Positions 25,567 to 34,758 of a DNA stretch of 39,450 nt are shown here, one piece after another (position 1 is the stretch's first letter; every line of letters begins with the position of its first letter). The stretch is from JAJTFA01 sp044351265 (lineage in GTDB: Bacteria; Bacteroidota; Bacteroidia; UKL13-3), in contig JBILGC010000016.1 of NCBI GenBank assembly GCA_044351265.1, positions 1-39,450 on the forward strand, given 5' to 3'. A program made the translations under genes and the position numbers. The notes beneath the pieces were generated by a model that worked only from the letters and a program-made list of their open reading frames with translations, did not search any database and was not told the origin of the DNA.

Positions 25567-28149
25567 TTATTTAGCTAGGATTAGTTTTTGCTGAAATACA
25601 TTTCCTTTATGGTCTGTAATCTCAACAAAGTAAATACCATTCTCCAGATTCTGCAGTGAAACGCTCTGGTTTTCGGCATTAAAGATACCTTGGGTAAAAA
25701 CGCATTTACCACTGATATCATATACTTGCAACTTAGCAGATTGAACTACTTCAGGGAAGAGGATATTTATCCAGCCTTCACTTGGGTTTGGCGCCATTTT
25801 AATTCCTGAGATAGCATTCAATTTCTGTACTCCGGTATTCACTAAATCAGGTGGTAAATCAAAGGATTCAGTGCCGTCTGTGCGCGAGGATGTAAGTCCC
25901 TGCGAAGCCGAGTAACCAAGACCTCTGCGGGCAAAAGCCTTCCATAACAACTCATAATTGGCACCTCCATTATTTATAGAATCTGCTTTTAAAATGGCAT
26001 TTCTTGAATCAACAAAACCCGGATTACAAGGCTGCAATTTAAGGCCATCTATTACGAGCTGTATCGCCTTGTTATTCCCACCTTTGCCAGTGTATATATC
26101 CTCATCAAATCCATATTTATCTACCATATCCCAGAAAATATCCCAAAGCATAGCGCACCAAACTGAACCAACACCATGAGGAACAGATAAGGTTTTCACA
26201 TCGTTGTAAGAAGTATTATCAGACACAGTTAAACTTCTGCTGTAGCGAAAGGTACGAATCCCGAGACCACTTGTTGCCTGATTGGCAACATAGGTACCAA
26301 TACCCCTACCATCCTCTCCTTTATCTGTAGGCCTGGCAGTTAAGGCAAGTGCAAAGAAATCACTCCAACCTTCACCAGCCTGCTCCTGATTGTTTAAACA
26401 ACTGGAGTTTGCTGGTCCGCCAGTAAGGCGAATGGAAATACCATGACCAAATTCATGTGCAATAACACCATTATCAAAATCACTGTCATAAGTTTTAACA
26501 TCTGGTGTACCTTGTAAGGTCACATTAACCGAGTCGCCCTTTCTTAAAGTATCTGCTATTTGCTTACCAATTGACTGGGCAATCATATAGGAAGGAATGG
26601 TGATGGTAGCATCAAAACCCGTCATGGCAGTTGGTGTGTTTGCGCTATTATTAATAACAACTGCAGCAATGGCCCCAGCATTTTGAGCGTTTTTAACCTT
26701 CTGGGTAAATCCGCATGTTCCACGGTAGATGATGGCAATTTTACCGGCAATTGCAGAAGCATTTATTGCAGCTGCACATCCCAATGTATCGTTCATCATC
26801 ACTAAATTACCGGTAATAGTTGGAAATTTTTTTGGACCAAATTGTGAGATGGGTGAAGGATAATTTGCAACCATGCTTGCAGGCGCATTAATTCTCATTG
26901 GAGGCGCAGAAGCAGCTCCGCCAACCGGCCATAAATACATTTGCATACGACCACGAGAACCATCAACAGGCGCAGAAAAATTAGCATTACTCGTACCGCT
27001 TCCGTCCTGGGCATCCGCATGAACAGCATCTCCTCCCAAACCACCTTTGCCATAATTATTTGACTGAAAATTTCCTGACTGCTCATTAAAACCATATTCA
27101 TAAAAAATATCATGCACCAGATTATTCCAAACAAACAAATTGGTAATAGCCGCATTTAGGCTAAGTCGTGGGTTCATCCAAGTGGTATCTACCGGATAGT
27201 CAAACACCAAATCTGCACCACCATTAGGGCTGTAACCGGCTCCGTTTCTATTCAAGGTGTCTTCTTTGGCCCAAACATTGTTTCCTCTGGTAATTGTCCA
27301 ATCAGCACCGGCTACTCCATCTGTATCATGCCAGCCATAAGGAGAGCTTTTTGCTTTAGCCTGACTTGAAATAAGCTCTCTGCCTCCGTGGATAGGGCTC
27401 TCAATAGGTATTGGATATATGCGATAAGAACCATTGGCACTCTTTTTATGAAAATGCTGTGATGTTGCCACGCGTTCTGAACCCAATGCAGAAAAATCAC
27501 GCTTGTAAGCATCGTGCTGAATATTGCATTTCGTAACAAAGTTGTTCTTATCAAGTATGTTTCCATCCTGTGCATCAACCCGTATTTCCCACCAATCATT
27601 TTTCTCCTGATCAAATAATTCTACATTCCATGATAACCTTAACAAGCTGCCATCATAATAATAAACCTGCTTAATTTTAACAGGTTCCTGCGATACGCTT
27701 ACATCATTTATTACCGCTGAGGTTTGCTTACCAAAAGAAGATGCTTTGCCAAGAACAGAGGCTACATTCATTTGTATATGATTGCCGGCACTCACAAGAG
27801 CTGCTGAAATGTCTAAGGTAGGATTTGCAGTATTTGCTTTCTGCTGCGCATTGGCTATAAAATCGCAATTAACCTGAACAGCTTTGCCATCTGAAGTAAA
27901 ATGAGCTGAACTGATTGAGTTAAAGACTGGTATCCCGTTAACTTTTTGTCTGAAATAAAAATGTGTAACCTTATTGTGCTCACTGGTGTAAGTGTTGGTT
28001 ATTTCAATATCACGTACATCTTGCTGAGATAGTGATGGGTTTTGATTTCTCAGTAAAGTTCCGATGGTTTGCTGATTGTAACTAACCTGAGCAAGTGAGA
28101 AAAAAGGCAACGCTAAGAAAATCGCCTTTAGCAGTAGAGGTTTTTTCAT
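25567..28149 (-). CDS. Secreted M36 (fungalysin-type) metallopeptidase with T9SS sorting domain
   Basis: 860 residues. Signal peptide 1-20 (FFSLAQ). An FTP/PepSY-type propeptide follows to about 215 (NKVTHFYFRQKVNGIPVFNS). The M36 catalytic domain has VIAHEFGHGISIRL, placing HExxH near 564-568, and GEGWSDFFAL with the third zinc ligand Glu near 594. A PA domain (about 420-550: AGKIAIIYRGTCGFTQKVKN) is inserted just before the zinc motif. The last 75 residues are a type A T9SS sorting domain (MAPNPSEGWINI, VYDISGKCV, LENGIYFVEI, KLILAK). So it is exported by Sec, matured, and moved across the outer membrane by T9SS. Expected role: extracellular protein breakdown. Monocistronic; -7 box TATTTTTG at 28169-28176. 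Confidence 0.95.
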   Translation of the reverse strand: MKKPLLLKAIFLALPFFSLAQVSYNQQTIGTLLRNQNPSLSQQDVRDIEITNTYTSEHNKVTHFYFRQKVNGIPVFNSISSAHFTSDGKAVQVNCDFIANAQQKANTANPTLDISAALVSAGNHIQMNVASVLGKASSFGKQTSAVINDVSVSQEPVKIKQVYYYDGSLLRLSWNVELFDQEKNDWWEIRVDAQDGNILDKNNFVTKCNIQHDAYKRDFSALGSERVATSQHFHKKSANGSYRIYPIPIESPIHGGRELISSQAKAKSSPYGWHDTDGVAGADWTITRGNNVWAKEDTLNRNGAGYSPNGGADLVFDYPVDTTWMNPRLSLNAAITNLFVWNNLVHDIFYEYGFNEQSGNFQSNNYGKGGLGGDAVHADAQDGSGTSNANFSAPVDGSRGRMQMYLWPVGGAASAPPMRINAPASMVANYPSPISQFGPKKFPTITGNLVMMNDTLGCAAAINASAIAGKIAIIYRGTCGFTQKVKNAQNAGAIAAVVINNSANTPTAMTGFDATITIPSYMIAQSIGKQIADTLRKGDSVNVTLQGTPDVKTYDSDFDNGVIAHEFGHGISIRLTGGPANSSCLNNQEQAGEGWSDFFALALTARPTDKGEDGRGIGTYVANQATSGLGIRTFRYSRSLTVSDNTSYNDVKTLSVPHGVGSVWCAMLWDIFWDMVDKYGFDEDIYTGKGGNNKAIQLVIDGLKLQPCNPGFVDSRNAILKADSINNGGANYELLWKAFARRGLGYSASQGLTSSRTDGTESFDLPPDLVNTGVQKLNAISGIKMAPNPSEGWINILFPEVVQSAKLQVYDISGKCVFTQGIFNAENQSVSLQNLENGIYFVEITDHKGNVFQQKLILAK

Positions 28150-28168
28150 TTTTAATATAAATATTAAT

Positions 28169-28176
28169 CAAAAATA
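28169..28176 (-). promoter_or_regulatory. Putative -7 promoter element of the M36 peptidase gene
   Basis: CAAAAATA on the plus strand reads TATTTTTG on the minus strand, matching TAnnTTTG, 19 bases before the ATG at 28147-28149. The surrounding 196-base gap is very AT-rich and shows no hairpin that I can support. Confidence 0.35.
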
Positions 28177-28345
28177 AACAAACGGCTGAATAAAAAAAGC
28201 GTTTTAAATTTTGAATAAACTAATGCCTTAAAAATGGCAAAATCAAGTTAAAAATTATATAGGTAATGATATTAACACACTGATAATAAATGAATAAATA
28301 TCGAAAAGTAGAAAAACAACTTTGATTAATAATTAACTGAATCAA

Positions 28346-29683
28346 TCAACGGTTAAATGCCAAACGCATGCCCAAGCCTGCCTCAATAACCTTACCCCCT
28401 TCATAAACCACGTTTCCGTTTACCAGCGTATGCGTAACCACAGAATGGAAAACCTGGCCCTCAAACGGACTCCATTTGCATTTATAAAGTAAATTGCCTT
28501 TACTAACCTGATATGATTGGTTTAAATCCACCAACACCAAATCAGCATAATATCCCTCACGTATAAAGCCCCTCCTGTCTATTTCAAATAATGTAGCAAC
28601 ATGATGGCTTGTTTTTTCTACAATCTTCTCTAAAGATAGCTTGCCTGATTTATGAAGTTCAAGCAGCGCATTAAGTGAGTGCTGAACAAGTGGACCTCCT
28701 GATGGTGCTTTCAGATAGGACTGCTGCTTCTCCTCCAAGGTGTGGGGTGCATGATCTGTTGCAATTACATCTATGGTGTTATTATTAACTGCTTCAATAA
28801 TGTTATCTCTGTCGGCCGCAGTTTTTACTGCCGGATTCCACTTGATAAAGTTGCCTTTTGTATCATAATCGGCATCGGTAAACCACAGATGGTGGACGCA
28901 GGCCTCAGAGGTAATGCGTTTCTGTTCCACGGGTATATCATTTCTGAACAAACTTAGTTCCTTTGCCGTGCTGATATGTAAAATATGTAAGCGCGTATTA
29001 TGTTTTTTTGCCAAATCAACTGCAAATGAAGAGGAAAGGTAACATGCCTCTTCGTTTCTGATTATGGGATGAAATTTTGCGGTTATTTCTTCGCCATAAA
29101 GCTCCCTAATCTTTTGGTTATTCTTCTTTACCAACGGATCATACTCACAATGCGTAGCGATAAGTGCATTAACTTCACTAAATATTCGCTCAAGTGCTTT
29201 AGGGTCATCCACCAACATATCACCTGTTGAAGAGCCCATGAATATTTTTACGCCACAAATTTTACTTTCATCAACCTTAAGCAAATCTTGAATATTGCGG
29301 TTGGTTGTTCCCATAAAGAAAGAATAGTTTGCTATCGATACCTTTGAGGCCCTGTTGTATTTATCCTCCAGCAACTCAATGGTGGTGGCGCTGGGCACCG
29401 TATTAGGCATCTCCATAAAACTGGTTATGCCACCTGCAACAGCAGCCCTTGATTCGGTTGTTAAATCGGCTTTGTGGGTTAATCCCGGTTCTCTAAAGTG
29501 AACCTGATCATCAATTAATCCCGGCAATAAATAGAGGCCTTCTGCATCAATTACCCTATCTGCTTGGATAGAAATACCATTGGTATCTATTTTCTCTATG
29601 AAACCATTTTTTATAAATACATCGGCATGAAAAATTTTATTCTCATTAACCAGCTTTGCATTTCTTATCAATATAGAGCTCAT
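28346..29683 (-). CDS. Dihydroorotase-family amidohydrolase
   Basis: 445 residues of the class I dihydroorotase/allantoinase group. Segments: LLPGLIDDQVHFREPGLTHK, GGITSFMEMPNTVPS, THCEYD, LHILHIST and IATDHAPHT. Metal ligands at the His of THCEYD and LHILHIST and the Asp of TDHAPH are present, but the usual HxH near the N-terminus reads Gln60-Val-His62. Many Bacteroidota dihydroorotases appear to share this, so activity in pyrimidine synthesis (carbamoyl-aspartate to dihydroorotate) remains likely. Alternatives are allantoinase, or an inactive dihydroorotase-like subunit needing an aspartate carbamoyltransferase partner; pyrB is not in the window. It has its own TACTTTTG box and follows the MFS gene on the same strand. 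Confidence 0.85.
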   Translation of the reverse strand: MSSILIRNAKLVNENKIFHADVFIKNGFIEKIDTNGISIQADRVIDAEGLYLLPGLIDDQVHFREPGLTHKADLTTESRAAVAGGITSFMEMPNTVPSATTIELLEDKYNRASKVSIANYSFFMGTTNRNIQDLLKVDESKICGVKIFMGSSTGDMLVDDPKALERIFSEVNALIATHCEYDPLVKKNNQKIRELYGEEITAKFHPIIRNEEACYLSSSFAVDLAKKHNTRLHILHISTAKELSLFRNDIPVEQKRITSEACVHHLWFTDADYDTKGNFIKWNPAVKTAADRDNIIEAVNNNTIDVIATDHAPHTLEEKQQSYLKAPSGGPLVQHSLNALLELHKSGKLSLEKIVEKTSHHVATLFEIDRRGFIREGYYADLVLVDLNQSYQVSKGNLLYKCKWSPFEGQVFHSVVTHTLVNGNVVYEGGKVIEAGLGMRLAFNR

Positions 29684-29700
29684 GGCAATAAACTTTTTTA

Positions 29701-29708
29701 CAAAAGTA
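29701..29708 (-). promoter_or_regulatory. Putative -7 promoter element of the dihydroorotase gene
   Basis: CAAAAGTA on the plus strand reads TACTTTTG on the minus strand, matching TAnnTTTG, 17 bases before the ATG at 29681-29683. An imperfect nested inverted repeat (29709-29746) lies directly upstream. Confidence 0.4.
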
Positions 29709-29747
29709 AAGCTAAGTTAACGCAAAATATCATTTGGCATTAGCTTG

Positions 29748-30962
29748 CTACTCGATTTCGTAATAATTTAAATCTTTTGAGAAGGATTCTTCTACATACC
29801 AAGTTGCAAATGCAGCAAGCATGCAGCAAACCGACCCAACTATCATTGCAGAAGGAATCAAACCAACTTGCGTAACAAGGGCCTTGAAACTAAGCGTGAT
29901 AGGCACCACAGCGCCTCTTACAAAATTAGGTACTGTGTTGGTAACCGTAGAGCGGATATTGGTGCCAAACTGCTCTGAAGCAATGGTTACAAATAGAGCC
30001 CAATAGCCCGTAGCTGCTCCAAGTAAAAAGCAAAGTAGTTTGTAATACCCAACCGAAGCTACCGGATAAAATAGATACAGTAGCATGAAAATAAAGAGCA
30101 AAACAATATTTATAAAAACCACCTTGCGCCTGCTTTTCATAAGCTGACTGAGCATTCCGCTGAATAAATCGCCAACCGATAAACCCAAATAGGCATACAT
30201 CACGCTATCGGCAACATTAATGCTAAGCCCAAAAGCATCGCCAAAACGATTGGATAGATTAATCAAGACACCAATAACAAACCAAATGGGCAAGCCAATT
30301 GCAATGCAGGAAAGGTATTTGGCGATATTTTTCGAGGATGAAAAAAGGCTTAAAAAATTTCCTTTCTTTATATGGTTGCTTGTTTTTAGCTGCTGATACA
30401 TGCCGCTTTCATAAGCACCTGCTCTAAGCAACAATAAGGCAAGCCCCATGCAACCGCCAACAATATATGTGGTTTGCCAGCCAAAAGATTTTCCTACAAG
30501 AGAAGCTACAACAGCACCAAGGGCACCAAAAGTTACAATAATCATGGTACCATAGCCGCGCTTGTTTTTATCCATCGTTTCGCTAACCAGCGTAATGCCA
30601 GCTCCCAATTCACCTGCAAGTCCTAAACCCGCTACCAGTCGCCAGAATGCATATTGATCTATTGTGCTTACAAAAGCATTGGCAATGTTCGCTACCGAAT
30701 ACAAAAAAATGGATCCAAATAATACCGATACACGTCCTTTGATATCACCGAGTATTCCCCAGATGAGGCCACCCATGAGCATTCCTGTCATCTGAAGATT
30801 GAACAGATAGATTTCTTGATTTTGTAATTCTGAACCGGAGAAACCAAGTGCCTGAAGGCTCTCGTTTTTAACTACATTAAAAACGATGAGGTCATAAATA
30901 TCTACAAAATAGCCTAAAGCAGCTACCGCAATAAGCATGTAAACGTTTTTTTTCTGCTCCAT
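29748..30962 (-). CDS. Major facilitator superfamily transporter
   Basis: 404 residues from ATG 30960-30962 (MEQKKNVYMLIAVAALGYFVDIYDL); a GTG nine bases upstream is in frame. Twelve membrane segments are predicted. The loop 2-3 signature reads GILGDIKGRVSVLFG (GxxxDxxGR), and the fourth/fifth segments show FWRLVAGLGLAGELGAGITLVSE, typical of the sugar-porter/aromatic-acid type symporter part of MFS. Substrate unknown; the YFVDIYDL start and GLGLAGELG motif resemble metabolite:H+ symporters. It follows the fRMsr gene by 41 bases on the same strand and probably belongs to the same transcript. Confidence 0.88.
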   Translation of the reverse strand: MEQKKNVYMLIAVAALGYFVDIYDLIVFNVVKNESLQALGFSGSELQNQEIYLFNLQMTGMLMGGLIWGILGDIKGRVSVLFGSIFLYSVANIANAFVSTIDQYAFWRLVAGLGLAGELGAGITLVSETMDKNKRGYGTMIIVTFGALGAVVASLVGKSFGWQTTYIVGGCMGLALLLLRAGAYESGMYQQLKTSNHIKKGNFLSLFSSSKNIAKYLSCIAIGLPIWFVIGVLINLSNRFGDAFGLSINVADSVMYAYLGLSVGDLFSGMLSQLMKSRRKVVFINIVLLFIFMLLYLFYPVASVGYYKLLCFLLGAATGYWALFVTIASEQFGTNIRSTVTNTVPNFVRGAVVPITLSFKALVTQVGLIPSAMIVGSVCCMLAAFATWYVEESFSKDLNYYEIE

Positions 30963-31003
30963 CGGGGTCACAAGTTAGAAAAAAAAATAAATGCGCAAAG
31001 GCA

Positions 31004-31486
31004 TTAGAAAAGTGTAGCCACTATATCGGCTACTTTTTGCAGGTACAAGGCATCGGTTTCATCAAAGTGCTGAAGAATCTCACTGTCAGCATCAAGCACT
31101 GCTAGAACCCTGTTATCTTTTATGATGGGAACAACAATTTCTGATTTGGATTGACTGCTGCAGGCTATATGTCCGGGGAATTGATTAACATCTGGAACAA
31201 CAATGGTTTGTGATTTTTCCCAAGCGGTTCCGCAAACTCCTTTGCCCTTTGCAATGCGGGTACAAGCAACAGGACCCTGAAATGGGCCAAGTACCAACTC
31301 ATCTTGTTGCACCAGATAGAAGCCAATCCACAACCAGTTAAAAGTTTCCTTTAAGCCTGCTGCAACATTAGCAAGATTAGCATAAAGATTGTTTTCGCCA
31401 TGAACAAGGGCCGACAGTTGGGGGATAATGGATTGATAAGCTAAGGACTTATCCGTGAGACTTACGGGTGCATGCCAATCATGCAT
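31004..31486 (-). CDS. msrC: Free methionine-(R)-sulfoxide reductase (GAF domain)
   Basis: 160 residues, a single GAF domain. Signature segments: WLWIGFYLV, LVLGPFQGPVACTRIAKGKGVCG, VVPDVNQFPGHIACSSQSKSEIVVPI and VLDADSE. The three catalytic/resolving cysteines fall at 75, 85 and 109, with the same 10- and 24-residue spacing as Cys84, Cys94 and Cys118 of the E. coli enzyme. It reduces free Met-R-sulfoxide using thioredoxin-type reductant, protecting the methionine pool under oxidation. It lies five bases after the small lipoprotein gene and 41 bases before the MFS gene. Confidence 0.95.
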   Translation of the reverse strand: MHDWHAPVSLTDKSLAYQSIIPQLSALVHGENNLYANLANVAAGLKETFNWLWIGFYLVQQDELVLGPFQGPVACTRIAKGKGVCGTAWEKSQTIVVPDVNQFPGHIACSSQSKSEIVVPIIKDNRVLAVLDADSEILQHFDETDALYLQKVADIVATLF

Positions 31487-31491
31487 AGCAT

Positions 31492-31713
31492 TTAGTTTGC
31501 CTTTGCAGTGCTGTCTGTTGAAGCGGCATCGGCAGCCGGCTCAGATTCATTCATTTTGCCGCCTTCGCCAGCGCGGTTCACAGAGTAATCCTTATTATCA
31601 TTCTTGTATTGCTCATTTCTCTCTAAGGTTTCATGAGCTTCATTTCTACCATAATGGCAAGCTGAAACAGCAAGTGTTGCAGCAAAAAGAATCGAAATTG
31701 ATAATTTTTTCAT
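31492..31713 (-). CDS. Small lipoprotein, unknown function
   Basis: 73 residues. The N-terminus is a lipoprotein signal (MKKLSISILFAATLAVSAC, lipobox AVSAC with Cys19). The mature 55 residues are hydrophilic, low in complexity and charged (RNEAHETLERNEQYKND, then SEPAADAASTDSTAKAN), with no recognised domain. It is probably tethered to the inner leaflet of the outer membrane or the inner membrane. The ATG lies only 14 bases after the 3' end of tRNA-Leu, so its message may be released by tRNA 3' processing. It is followed five bases later by the fRMsr gene. Confidence 0.7.
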   Translation of the reverse strand: MKKLSISILFAATLAVSACHYGRNEAHETLERNEQYKNDNKDYSVNRAGEGGKMNESEPAADAASTDSTAKAN

Positions 31714-31727
31714 TTTGATACCGGTTT

Positions 31728-31815
31728 TGGTACCCGAGGCGGGACTTGAACCCGCACGTCTTTAAAGGACACAGGATTTTAAGTCCTGCGTGTCTACCAG
31801 TTCCACCACCCGGGC
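31728..31815 (-). tRNA. tRNA-Leu (UAA), CCA encoded
   Basis: On the minus strand an 88-base sequence begins GCCCGGGTGGTGGAACTGG and ends in CGGGT-A-CCA. The anticodon arm CAGGA-CTTAAAA-TCCTG gives UAA. There is a class II variable arm (TGTCCTTTAAAGGACG) and a T arm GCGGGTTCAAGTCCCGC. The acceptor stem pairs with two G-U pairs. The CCA end is encoded. Confidence 0.95.
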
Positions 31816-31881
31816 AACTAATTTAAGAACATTCTTAAAAAAAAGTGGATGTGCGTTCTATAACTTCACACCCACATTTAG

Positions 31882-31954
31882 AGCGAGAGACGAGGTTCGA
31901 ACTCGCGACCTCAACCTTGGCAAGGTTGCGCTCTACCAACTGAGCTACTCTCGC
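31882..31954 (-). tRNA. tRNA-Gly (GCC)
   Basis: On the minus strand a 73-base cloverleaf begins GCGAGAGTAGCTCAGTTGG. The anticodon arm CAACC-TTGCCAA-GGTTG gives GCC. The T arm is CGAGTTCGAACCTCG, and the acceptor closes GCGAGAG/CTCTCGC with discriminator T. CCA is not encoded. It lies 66 bases upstream of tRNA-Leu and is probably cotranscribed with it. Confidence 0.95.
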
Positions 31955-32039
31955 AATGAGGCTGCAAATATAAGGATTTCTTACAATGTGCAAACGGGTT
32001 CATAAAAATTATCGCAACAAGTTAAAACCTGCCTGATTC

Positions 32040-34664
32040 CTAGCTTATAAGAGTTTTATTGAGTTTTTGTTTAAACTCATTGAGCTTAATTAGTGCTTCA
32101 ACAGGCGACAAGCGATTTACATCAAGCGCATCCAGTTCTTGTTTCATTTCTTCTAATACCGGATCATGTACCTGAAACATGGAAAGTTGAATCGAAGGAT
32201 TAGCAGCAGGCAATTGGTTATTTTTGGCAGTCCCGAGTTTATCACGTCTTTTTTCAAGCTCAGTTAAAATGGCTGAGGCTTTTTGTATAACCAGTTGAGG
32301 TACTCCGGCCATTTTTGCAACATGTATTCCGAAACTATGCTCACTTCCACCCTCTTTTAATTTACGCAGGAAAATAATCTTATTCTCAAACTCCTTAATC
32401 TCTATGTGATAGTTCTTTATACCCGATCCTTTACTTTCAAGCTCATTAAGTTCATGATAATGGGTAGCAAAAAGCGTTTTAGGCTTTGCAGGGTGTTGAT
32501 TAATAAATTCTGCAATTGACCAGGCTATTGAAACCCCATCATAGGTGCTTGTACCTCTTCCTATTTCATCCAACAGAATAAGGCTTCGCTCACTGATATT
32601 ATTAAGAATACTGGCTGTTTCAGTCATCTCAACCATAAATGTAGATTCACCACTGGAGATATTATCTGAAGCCCCAACACGTGTAAATATCTTATCAACT
32701 ACACCAATTTTTGCTGATGAGCACGCTACAAAACATCCCATCTGTGCCAATATTACATTGAGTGCTGTTTGGCGGAGCAAGGCAGATTTACCGGACATAT
32801 TTGGCCCTGTTAAAATAACTACCTGTTGACTTGAGCGATCTAAAAAAATATCATTTGAAATATAAGGCTCTCCTTTTGGTAATTGTTGCTCAATAACGGG
32901 ATGTCTGGAATCTTTTAACTGCAACTCAAAACCCTCATCAACTAAGGGTCGGCAGTAATGCTGCTGCACTGATAGGGCTGCAAATGCAAAGAGGCAATCT
33001 ATTTTTGAAAGCACAAGGGCATTTTGCTGTATCTGCCCTACATAATCGCTAATACCCAGTACAAGTTCATGAAACAGTTTTTCTTCTATGGCAAAAATCT
33101 TTTCTTCCGCACCCAATATTTTTTCTTCATACTCTTTGAGTTCCCCTGTAATATATCGTTCCGCATTGGTAAGTGTTTGTTTTCTAATCCAGTCTTCCGG
33201 CACTTTATGCTTATGAGTATGGGTAACTTCCAGATAATAGCCAAATACATTGTTATAGGCCACTTTTAGAGAAGGAATACCTGTACGTTGCTGCTCCTGC
33301 AATTGCAATTGAAGGAGATAATCTTTACCGGAGTAGGCTATTTTTCTCAGTTCATCCAACTCTTGATTAATGCCATCCTGAATCAAATCACCGCGATTTG
33401 TTTGAAGAGGCGGATCTGATTTTAAGGTTTGCTCAATTTTATGAATAACCCATGAACAATCGGCAAGCTGGCTTGATAGTTTTAAGAGAGGCTCAAGCTT
33501 GCTCTGATTAAACAACGCTTGCATTGGTTCAATGCATTTAAGTGCTCTGTTCAATGTTTGAAGTTCACGAGGGTTTATTCTGCGCATTGCCACCTTAGAA
33601 ATAAGGCGTTCCAAATCACCTACCTGCTTAAGCAAATCAACTGTTTGCTTTCTTACTTTTTCATCCTTGGTTGCCAACTCAACCACATCCAGTCGTTGAT
33701 TGATTAAGGCAGGCTCTTTCAGTGGTAATAACATCCATTTTTTGAGCATTCTGGCGCCCATTGGTGTTACCGTTCTATCCACCACCTGTGCCAATGATAC
33801 CCCATTTTCATGCGGAGAATAGAGCAGCTCAAGGTTTCTAATGGTAAACCGATCTAACCAAACATATTTCTCTTCTTCAATTCTTGATACAGATTGAATA
33901 TGGGCAATCTGGTTGTGCTGTGTTTCCTGAAGATAATGCAGGCAAACCCCTGAAGCTATAATAGCTGCAGGCATTTCCTGTATGCCAAATCCTTTTAGGT
34001 TAATGGTTTTAAAATGTGAAATGAGTTTATCAAATGCATAATCATACTGAAAAACCCAATCATCCAACTGAGAGGTGTAATGCTTATCACCAAACTGAGA
34101 AATGAAGGTTTTAAATGCAGGCTTGGCCACAATAATTTCGGAAGGCCTAAACCCCTGTATCAGCTTCTCTATATAATCTACACTCCCTTCTGCAGTCATA
34201 AATTCTCCGGTTGAAATATCTAGTAAAGCAACACCGCAAGCCTGCTTAGAATAGTGTATGGCAGCCAGGTAATTACTAGCCTTATGGTCGAGAATTTTAT
34301 CATTGTATGAAACGCCCGGAGTTACCAACTCTGTAACGCCCCGCTTAACAATCTTTTTTGTAAGCTTAGGATCTTCCAGTTGATCGCATATTGCTACGCG
34401 TTGGCCCGCTCTTACCAGTTTTGGCAAATAGGTATCAAGGGCATGATGGGGGAAACCGGCAAGCTCAATATGTGAAGCTGCACCATTGGCGCGCTTGGTA
34501 AGCACAATTCCGAGAATTTGCGCTGCTTTTACAGCATCCTCTCCAAATGTTTCATAGAAATCCCCAACCCTAAATAACAAAATTGCACCCGGATATTTGG
34601 ATTTTATCTGGTTATATTGTTTCATCAGTGGGGTTTCCACCAACTCTTCTTTTCGACTACTCAT
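32040..34664 (-). CDS. mutS: DNA mismatch repair protein MutS
   Basis: 874 residues, full length. The mismatch-recognition motif is GDFYETF, with Phe36 and Glu38 at exactly the E. coli positions. Connector, lever and clamp domains follow. The ATPase has Walker A GPNMSGKSALLRQTALN (near 617-625), FMVEMTETASIL, and Walker B LILLDEIGRGTSTYDG (near 695-702), then FATHYHEL. A short C-terminal helical tail ends the protein. It recognises mismatches and small loops and recruits MutL; MutS also binds the sliding clamp (dnaN at 5749-6870). Monocistronic as far as can be seen. The barrel/SPOR gene follows it only in coordinate terms, with a terminator between (34718-34743). Confidence 0.97.
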   Translation of the reverse strand: MSSRKEELVETPLMKQYNQIKSKYPGAILLFRVGDFYETFGEDAVKAAQILGIVLTKRANGAASHIELAGFPHHALDTYLPKLVRAGQRVAICDQLEDPKLTKKIVKRGVTELVTPGVSYNDKILDHKASNYLAAIHYSKQACGVALLDISTGEFMTAEGSVDYIEKLIQGFRPSEIIVAKPAFKTFISQFGDKHYTSQLDDWVFQYDYAFDKLISHFKTINLKGFGIQEMPAAIIASGVCLHYLQETQHNQIAHIQSVSRIEEEKYVWLDRFTIRNLELLYSPHENGVSLAQVVDRTVTPMGARMLKKWMLLPLKEPALINQRLDVVELATKDEKVRKQTVDLLKQVGDLERLISKVAMRRINPRELQTLNRALKCIEPMQALFNQSKLEPLLKLSSQLADCSWVIHKIEQTLKSDPPLQTNRGDLIQDGINQELDELRKIAYSGKDYLLQLQLQEQQRTGIPSLKVAYNNVFGYYLEVTHTHKHKVPEDWIRKQTLTNAERYITGELKEYEEKILGAEEKIFAIEEKLFHELVLGISDYVGQIQQNALVLSKIDCLFAFAALSVQQHYCRPLVDEGFELQLKDSRHPVIEQQLPKGEPYISNDIFLDRSSQQVVILTGPNMSGKSALLRQTALNVILAQMGCFVACSSAKIGVVDKIFTRVGASDNISSGESTFMVEMTETASILNNISERSLILLDEIGRGTSTYDGVSIAWSIAEFINQHPAKPKTLFATHYHELNELESKGSGIKNYHIEIKEFENKIIFLRKLKEGGSEHSFGIHVAKMAGVPQLVIQKASAILTELEKRRDKLGTAKNNQLPAANPSIQLSMFQVHDPVLEEMKQELDALDVNRLSPVEALIKLNEFKQKLNKTLIS

Positions 34665-34717
34665 CTAATCAGGCAAGTTACCGAGATTCAATTCCTTGAA
34701 GTAAACATTTTTTTAAC

Positions 34718-34743
34718 AAAAAAGCCCCGAATTGCGGGGCTTT
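34718..34743 (-). terminator. Intrinsic terminator after the barrel/SPOR gene
   Basis: AAAGCCCCG (34721-34729) pairs with CGGGGCTTT (34735-34743) around a five-base loop. On the minus strand a six-T run follows (A-run 34718-34723 on the plus strand). It lies 15 bases past the stop codon of the gene at 34759-36303. Confidence 0.92.
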
Positions 34744-34758
34744 AATAAATTTTAACAA

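Noticed and set aside
26895..27614. Long minus-strand frames overlapping the M36 gene in other registers.
   Set aside because: They are shadows of the M36 coding sequence, rich in Met/Leu/Arg and without homology.
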